Part shown: positions 57,702-64,000 of the stretch, piece after piece | Position numbering within the stretch: the stretch's first letter is position 1 | How the letters are laid out: every line of letters begins with the position of its first letter | Assembly: GCF_018294505.1 (NCBI RefSeq) | Contig: NC_057800.1 | Location: 475,947,037 to 476,011,036, forward strand | Length of the DNA: 64,000 nucleotides | Direction of reading: 5' to 3' | From: Triticum aestivum | Taxonomy: Eukaryota > Streptophyta > Magnoliopsida > Poales > Poaceae | Program-made: the position numbers and the translations under genes | Notes under the pieces: model-generated | The model's input: the letters and a program-made list of their open reading frames with translations, nothing else | What the model was told of the DNA's origin: nothing | The model's database searches: none

Positions 57702-60487
57702 GCCGCATCCACCTTTGCGCCTGTCCCCGCTCAGCAATAGCCTCCCACGCCTGGCCGCAACAGGGCCGCCCTCTGTGCTCCCCTACAATGTCGGCCATGG
57801 CCGCCGGTGTCCCCTATTCGGACCAGCCACAGGGGAGTTCGGCTGGGCCAGTGCCTAGTGCCCCCCTTTATTTAGTTTTAGTTAAAAAGTAATAATAATA
57901 AATATAAAATAATTAATAAGATAATTAATTAGTTGTTTAGTTAATTAACTTAAGTATTCACTCACTGGTGGATCCCCTTGTGCTAATTAACCTAACTTAA
58001 TTGTCCTATTAAATAGTAGTCAATGACACCTGAGGCGGTCAACAGGGCCCCACCGTCAGCCTCTTTGATCCTCCACTGGGTATACTTCTGGGTACCCATA
58101 GCCTTTTACTGTTTAAATTCGAATTAAAATAATTCCAGGAATTTTCAGAATATTTTTAAAACTTTGGAAAATCATATAAATTAATCCGTAACTTGAATGA
58201 AAATACTTTGTACATGAAGGTTCCTCAGAAAAACATAACAAATCTGAATACGCACTCTGTTCGTCTGCCACACGTCCCTAGCATAGTGAACGTGGAACCG
58301 CCCACTCCATTTCACCTGTCCAAAATTACCAAACTTTGGGAAAACATTCCGGGATGTTTTCCCCCTTTTCCAGTATCGTGTAGCACCGTGTTAGAACAAC
58401 CTAGCTCTGCATGTAGTCATGTCGTGCATCGGTTTGCTTTGTATTTACTGTTTCTTCCCCCTCTTCTTCTCCGGTAGACCTCGAGACCGCTGCTGATGCC
58501 CTTGTGTTCGACTACGTCACCGACGACCCCTCCTTCTCATCTGAGCTTCCAGGCAAGCAACCCCCCTTGAACATTACGATATAACCCATTTAATTCTCTC
58601 TCATGATTGCATTAGATTTTGCTACTGTTATTGATTGCTCCTATATCTAATGCATATCCTGCTTTTGTAACCTGCTTATTGTTACCTACCTGCTTATCCA
58701 AAACTGCTTAGCATAAGTTGGTTAGTGATCCAACAGTGACCCCACCTTGTCCTTGTTACCCCTGCTTCATCATCGACGACTTGATCAACGTGATCGACGA
58801 CCAGAGCCCGACACATCACTTCACACCCCCTTTGTTGCTTGAATGCAGAGCTACTATCGAGTGCCGATGGTGATACCTCATAACACACTCATGATAATAA
58901 CTCTGTAGTGTAGTTATTCGCTCGTGGTCATCAAGGGTGTGATTCCTCCTTCACCATTGTCGATACGACTCTGTCGTACAACACCTCAAGTGCGAACCTC
59001 AAGGGTGATTCCTCCTAAGTTCAGCTTGACGATTACATCGAGTGGAATCCCTCGAGGGTGATTCCTCGGGGTTTCCCCCTTGATGTTTTGGACACATGGT
59101 TACCTGGACTTTACTTGAGACCTTTGTTAAAGTCAGGTCGGCCTTGAGGGGTACCCACGAGTTGATGTAAAAATCGGACGTGCCCGAAGAGCATCCGCGA
59201 GATATTTACGTGGGACGACCAGACATTCTAGGCCCTTGCCGTAAGTCCACCATACGGGGCGACAGGGTCACATCGATCGTGAGTCTCTGCTTGTCTCCAT
59301 GAGCTCCTAACACACTAAAGGTTTGGGTATTTGTTCTGAGTTGGCCTTTGGCCTTTACGCACTAACCACCACGCGGGAACAGTTATGGGCACTCGGCGTC
59401 ATAGTATCAGCCGAAGCTTTGTCAGACATCCAATTCGGCATTGCGGCACAGCTGGGTCGGCACCATTCCGTAGTGGTGGAGCCTGGTCCGCCCTTCTCGC
59501 AACGACCCGGAGTGCAACGGGCGATGGGCCCAAGACCCTAGAGTGCTTAGGATGTAGACCGGCGGGGACCTCTCTGCTGAGCCTAGGTAGGATTGCAACG
59601 TGTTGATCTTTTGAGGCTAGGCATTGACCCAGGGAGGTGTGTCCAGCCGAAGTAATCAAGCGTGTTGGGTAATGTGGTGCACCCCTGCAGGGAAGTTATC
59701 TATTCGAATATCGTGTCCACAGTAATGGATGTTCAGACTTGTATCCTGATCTATCACAACTAGAAATGGATACTTGAGATATGTGATGGATATGGGGCTC
59801 CGGTATTGCTTTCTCGCAGGGAGTTGAGGAAGGATCTCTGGGCATTAATACTACAACATGCTTGTTAAATTATAAAATGCTATTCTTTACTTTTCTACAT
59901 GCTGCAAGATGCTTGGAGTTGCTTGAAGATGCTAGTCTTCGATAGGCTAGGCTTTCCCCTCTCTTCTGGCATTCTGTAGTTCAGTCCACAGATACAACCC
60001 TTCCACTTGATACCAATGCATACTTAGTATAGTTATAATGTAAGTCTTGCGAGTACTTTGGATGAGTACTCACGGTTGCTTTGCTACCCCTTTTCCCCTA
60101 TACTCGGTTGTTGCAACCAAATGATGGATCCCAGGAGCCAGATGCCACCTCATCATCTACTGCTACATGGAGACCGACGATGACTAGGAGTAGTTAGGAG
60201 GTCCTAGACAGGAGGCCTTGCCTCTTCGATCGTTGTTGCTTTGGTGTTTGCCTTCTTAAGGCGGACTTGTTTAACTTATGTCTGTACACAGATATTGTTG
60301 CTTCCGCTGACTCTCTTGTGTATCAAGCTTTTGTATTCCAGCCCTCGAGGCCCCTAGCTTGTAATATGAAGCTTGTATTATTTATTTTGTGTTTAGAGTT
60401 GTGTTGTGATATCTTCCCCTGAGTCCTGATCTTGATCGTACATGTTTGCGTGTATGATTAGTGTACGGTCAAATTGGGGGCTTCACA
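57702..60487 (+). repeat. X, right part after G
   Basis: This is 2.8 kb without coding homology. It continues the GC-rich part of X, then an AT-rich stretch (57860-58010) and mixed sequence to ggggcttcaca. The ORFs at 58193-58477 and 59323-59541 have no recognisable domains and no shared reading with the left part. Confidence 0.65.
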
Positions 60488-60492
60488 GTTAT
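60488..60492 (+). repeat. Target-site duplication gttat (right) of X
   Basis: It matches 49284-49288. Confidence 0.9.
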
Positions 60493-60848
60493 GACTGTTA
60501 TATGATGAATATTATCCAACGTTATCACCTATCCAATGCCTATGAGCTTTTCATAGATTGTTCTTGCTAAGTTACAACTGTTGCTGCTACTGTTACAACT
60601 ACTACAAAACAATTACTACTGTTGTTACTATTGTTGCTACTCTCACTGTTATCACTATCAAATTACCATACTACTGTGCTACTGATCACTTTGCTACAGA
60701 TATTTAATCTCAATGTGTGGTTGAATTAACAACTCAACTGCTAATACTTACAAATATTCTTTGGCTCCCCTTGTGTCGAATCAATAAATTTGGGTTGAAT
60801 ACTCTACCCTCGAAAATTGTTGCGATCCACTATACTTGTGGGTTATCA
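60493..60848 (+). repeat. Gypsy LTR B2, right part
   Basis: It matches the end of LTR B1 (about 27378-27708), including the short simple stretches gttgctgctactgttac and the end gggttatca. The LTR end is fixed by the primer binding site that follows. Confidence 0.88.
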
Positions 60849-60981
60849 AGACCTTTTTCTTGCACCGTTGCCGGGGAGCATAGCTATAGTTGTTGTGTCA
60901 CTTGGGATTTATATCTATTGATCACTATGAATAATCTTAAGGATGATAGAACCAACATCGTTCCCTCTAATATGAGGTGAG
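60849..60981 (+). other. B2 leader and possible gag start, cut by C2
   Basis: After the primer site an ATG at 60927 opens MNNLKDDRTNIVPSNMR, which would fit a gag start. It is cut at 60981 by C2, with gtgag (60977-60981) as the expected target site. The continuation is outside the window. Confidence 0.55.
60861..60877 (+). other. Primer binding site of B2 (tRNA-Asp type)
   Basis: tgcaccgttgccgggga lies 12 bases after the LTR end and matches TGGCGCCGTTGCCGGGG except in the first bases. It shows that B2 is a plus-strand Gypsy continuing to the right. Confidence 0.85.
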
Positions 60982-63697
60982 TGTAGCGACCCGACCTCAG
61001 ACGGTCTAGTCTTTGTGTTTAAGTGTCATCCCTGGATCGGTATTGCTGGCACACACAGTACTCGAGGATTTATAACAGAGTTCAATCACACACTTATTAC
61101 ATCGAATGTCTAAAAAGAGAACTTATTACAATAATATGACTGAAGGCCATCTAAATAGGATAACAATGGAGGCTTCGAAGGTAGTAGAGTCCATCCAACT
61201 CCACGGCAAAACTGAGTGCATCACAACGACCTAGCGCACCTTACTCTTCGTCTAAAAACTCTGCAACATAATATGTTGCAGCTTGTGTAGGTCGGCACAT
61301 GGAATATGCTGGCAAGATAACACTATAGAGCAATGAACAAATAACATCTATCACTACATGCATATACGGCTGGTGGAGGCTCTATGGTTATCATTTGCAT
61401 AAGCAAGTTTTTCCCTACAACAAAGGAATATATTTTATTTGACTACAAAGTTTGTTGAAATCATTGAGAAGGTTCCTCCAACTCAATCCCAAAATAGTAG
61501 TTATAACCCAACAAATTAATTAAGTAAATTGATTAGATCAAACCAATAATTCAAGTACCAGATACTCAAGATGTCCATAACCGGGGACACGGCTAACCAT
61601 GATTAGTTTGTACACTCTTCAGAGGTTTGCGCACTTTTCCCCACAAGATTCGATCTCCTCCGTTGTATTTCTTGCACTACACGGTGTCCGAGAAACGGAT
61701 GACCGAGACACAGTCTTCCCGAAGAGGCCCCCTTTACCGATAGATAGGCCGGTGCACCTACAATCCCCTACATCTGCTAGCCCATCATGGAAAGGATTCC
61801 CACAACTTACTCAACTATGCCAGGGCCCATAATGGCTTGTGGCTACACACGGAAGTTTCTAGCATGAACAATCTTATGATCCCTTTGAGCCTGGGTGGCA
61901 AACCATAGGATGATCACACGGGTACTCCGGGATATCCTAGGACAACACTGGATTGCTCCAGGTGTCCAGGCAACCATTGGGTGCTCCAGGGTGCCCCAGC
62001 CAATCGACCCAGATGTGTATTAAAGTAGCCACCTTAAGCTAACCATTAGTTAATAATAACTCTCACATCTTTCACGAATCTCTCAAACCAATCCACGTCT
62101 ACAAGCATAGCATAGCAATATAAGCATAACATAGTAACACCCAGGGGTTTGAATATGAAAGGGCAATAGGTTATACCTCTTCAACTACTTCCCAATACCC
62201 ACATGTTAACAGATCCTACTCATGCAATGTTTGAGGGTTGAGACTAATGCATAAAAACTAGGTAATAAGGGGTATGATCAAAGTGTTACTTGCCTTGCTG
62301 ACGATCTGAAAACCCTAGCAATTCGTAGTAGCAAGCCTCGCACTCCGGAAACTCTATCATGAACAAACAATAGCATATGTAAGCACTAAAGCATAAGATG
62401 CAAAGGTAAAACTCAAGAGAAAAGATACAAACAGAAAGTTCAAAAGAAGAGCTTCGATTTGCAAATAGAATCAATCGAATCGGAGTTACGAAACTCAAAC
62501 TACGATCAAAAGAAGATCGAATTCAAATCTGCTTGAAACCACATTTTAGATTGTCAAAACCATTTTCAAGTTGATTATCTGGAAAGAGGGAGAACAAGAC
62601 GAAGATTTTGGCGTTAGTTTCACTAGATTTGGATAAACGAGTAAAACGTAATGATGGTTTGAAGTTCAGGGACTAATCTGTGATAAAAGTATTTGTTGAT
62701 AGGTCCCTGGCTGAAAAATTTAAACTAAAAGAAAAGTCTAACGAACGAACGTTCACTAACAGAGGCTAACGAACGAAAATCGTTCGTTAAAACGATCTAA
62801 CCGGGTGAACGTTCACTAATTAGCGAACCCTAAAAAAATAAAACTGATCTAATCTAAACAAAAAAACCGAAGAAAATCGAATGGTTGTTTTGTACCGGTC
62901 AACGGCGGCGCCGAGGTCAACGGCGGGGTGGCGGAATTCGGCGGCATCGGCGAGGCGACGCGTGGTGGCTGGTGGCGGCAGTAGCAGCACGCGGCGGCTG
63001 CGGTGGCGGTGGCTAGCAGCGGCTGGCGAGATGGAGGGGGCGCCGAGGGTGGGGCGGCTTATAAAGGGGGCCGGGGGTGCTTGCTTGTGGGAGGGGCGGC
63101 GGCGAGGTGGAGTCCGGCTCGGACTCCATGACGGCGGCGACCGGGACTTCGAGCGGGAGACGGTGGCGCTCGGCTGGGCCTCCGGCCTAGTTTGGTCTGA
63201 CGGAGTTTTTTTAAAAAAAATCACCGAGGAAGAAAAATCCTAATAAAATATAAAAAATTCTAAAAATATCAGAAACAATTTTCACCGTCCAAACCTAATA
63301 TTTAGGACAAGATGAACAATTTTCTGGCCTAAAATGCAATTTTCGAAAATGCATATTTTTCTCTAATTCAAATAAAATAGCAAATAAAATACGAATAAAA
63401 TAATAATTTGATTTTAAAATTTCTTCTCCAATATTTCTCTTTGGATGAATAAGTCATTTTATCTTCTCTCATTCTTTTGTTATTGAAAAATTGGAGGGAA
63501 AATATTAAAATCAAATTGATCCTTTATTCAAATTTGAAATAAATTCAAATATGAAATTTTAGTGAAACCTCCAACTCTCTCCTTGGGTCCTTGAGTTACT
63601 TAAGATTTCTAGGATGACAACCAAATGCAAATAAAAAAATATGATATGCATATGATGACCTATGTATAACATCCAAATTGAAAATTGGGATGTTACA
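60982..63697 (-). repeat. C2 Gypsy element, 3' LTR (2716 bp)
   Basis: It has the same ends as C1 (tgtagcgacc..gatgttaca) but is clearly diverged. It includes a CGG-rich stretch (62900-63190), a ctttataagc promoter motif on the minus strand near 63056-63067, and repeated gaacgaacgttc-type motifs near 62740-62815. Confidence 0.9.
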
Positions 63698-63712
63698 AAC
63701 CTACCCCCCTTA
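63698..63712 (-). other. Polypurine tract of C2
   Basis: aacctacccccctta is identical to the C1 tract, directly inside the LTR. Confidence 0.8.
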
Positions 63713-64000
63713 AGATGAATCTCGCCCTCGAGATTCGGGTTGGCTAGAAAATAGGTGTGGGTGATATTTCCGTAGGTCTTCCTCTCGTTCCCAGGTGGCT
63801 TCCTCCTCGGTATGGTGGCTCCACTGAGCTTTGCAAAACTTGATAACCTTTCTGCGTGTAACTTGGCTGGCAAACTCGAGAACCTTGACGGGTTTCTCCT
63901 CATAGGTTAGGTCACTCTCCAACTGAATTGCTTCCATGGGCACTGTATCTCTCAGAGGAATATCGGCCATCTCTGCATGGCACTTCTTCAACTGGGAAAC
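63710..64000 (-). pseudogene. C2 polyprotein C-terminus (chromodomain-like), cut by window edge
   Basis: At least 93 codons are open, from the window end to the stop at 63710. The segment starts in the LKKCHAEMADIP block and ends in the chromodomain-like tail (VTRRKVIKFCKAQWSHHTEEEATWERE, HPHLF, SRGRDSS). It is about 87% identical to the C1 tail by eye and without a break here. Whether the rest of C2 is intact cannot be seen. Confidence 0.85.

Larger units (their letters stand above)
49289..60487 (+). mobile_element. X: long solo-LTR-like element (about 4.1 kb without G)
   Basis: It starts TGTAACACCCCT and ends GGGGGCTTCACA, with gttat on both sides. After removing G (50617-57701), about 4.1 kb remain with no gag-pol, no primer site and no second LTR, so it looks like one very long LTR left alone by recombination. 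The size would fit LARD elements such as Sukkula; that name is a guess. 49740-50600 is GC-rich and its ORFs are low-complexity Arg/Pro/Ser. Orientation plus is assumed from the ends. Confidence 0.72.

Noticed and set aside
57661..59659. Short ORFs in X right part as possible genes
   Set aside because: They have no recognisable domains, overlapping antisense frames are equally open, and the first crosses the G LTR edge.

Overview
This window looks like intergenic DNA of a large-genome grass, most likely wheat or a close Triticeae relative. I find no convincing host gene. Almost all of it is nested LTR retrotransposons plus one CACTA DNA transposon. Triticeae is suggested by the BARE/WIS/Angela-like Copia LTR, the Gypsy LTRs that start TGATACGTCTCC or TGAGACGTCTCC, and the CACTA element with GGGCC-rich ends. 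Family names are from recognition by eye, not from a search. LAYOUT, LEFT THIRD: A Copia element (A) occupies 1-6051 and 21406-23876, with a partial LTR at the window edge, a decayed gag-pol and an LTR at 22153-23876. That second LTR is followed by another primer binding site and leader (23877-25073), so A lies in an LTR-internal-LTR-internal series. A Gypsy chromovirus-like element (C1, minus strand, TSD gggat) sits inside A from 6052 to 21400. Its right LTR is split by a near-identical 4.4 kb copy of A plus half of the left LTR of C1 (15137-19525), behind a 39 bp scrambled junction. I read this as ectopic templated repair of a double-strand break. LAYOUT, MIDDLE: 25074-25701 is unclassified DNA with a SINE-like tRNA promoter. 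It is followed by three mutually truncated pieces: a third A-type LTR, a Gypsy LTR (B1), and a minus-strand non-autonomous Gypsy (D, to 31285). The right part of a CACTA transposon follows (31286-35952) with tandemly duplicated exon-like units, a palindromic microsatellite, subterminal repeats and a terminal inverted repeat. LAYOUT, RIGHT HALF: Repeat-derived host DNA (H, 35953-48247) is interrupted by a complete 10.4 kb Tat-lineage Gypsy (E, 36729-47098, TSD gttcc). E has gag-pol on the minus strand, a second RNase H domain, and a long gene-like antisense ORF on the plus strand. The right LTR of E carries a plastid rps19 fragment. At 48248 another Gypsy (B2) starts. Its LTR is split by a long solo-LTR-like element (X, 49289-60487, TSD gttat), and X is itself split by a complete non-autonomous Gypsy (G, 50617-57701). 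The leader of B2 is then interrupted by a second chromovirus-like element (C2, from 60982), which runs off the window. FUNCTION: Every gag-pol copy is broken by stops or frameshifts, so I expect no autonomous activity here. The parts that may still repay study are the extra ORFs (upstream of gag in C1, antisense in E, the orphan ORF in G), the repair-generated duplication and the plastid insertion. A 445 bp run of N (20322-20766) lies in a CGG-rich LTR segment.
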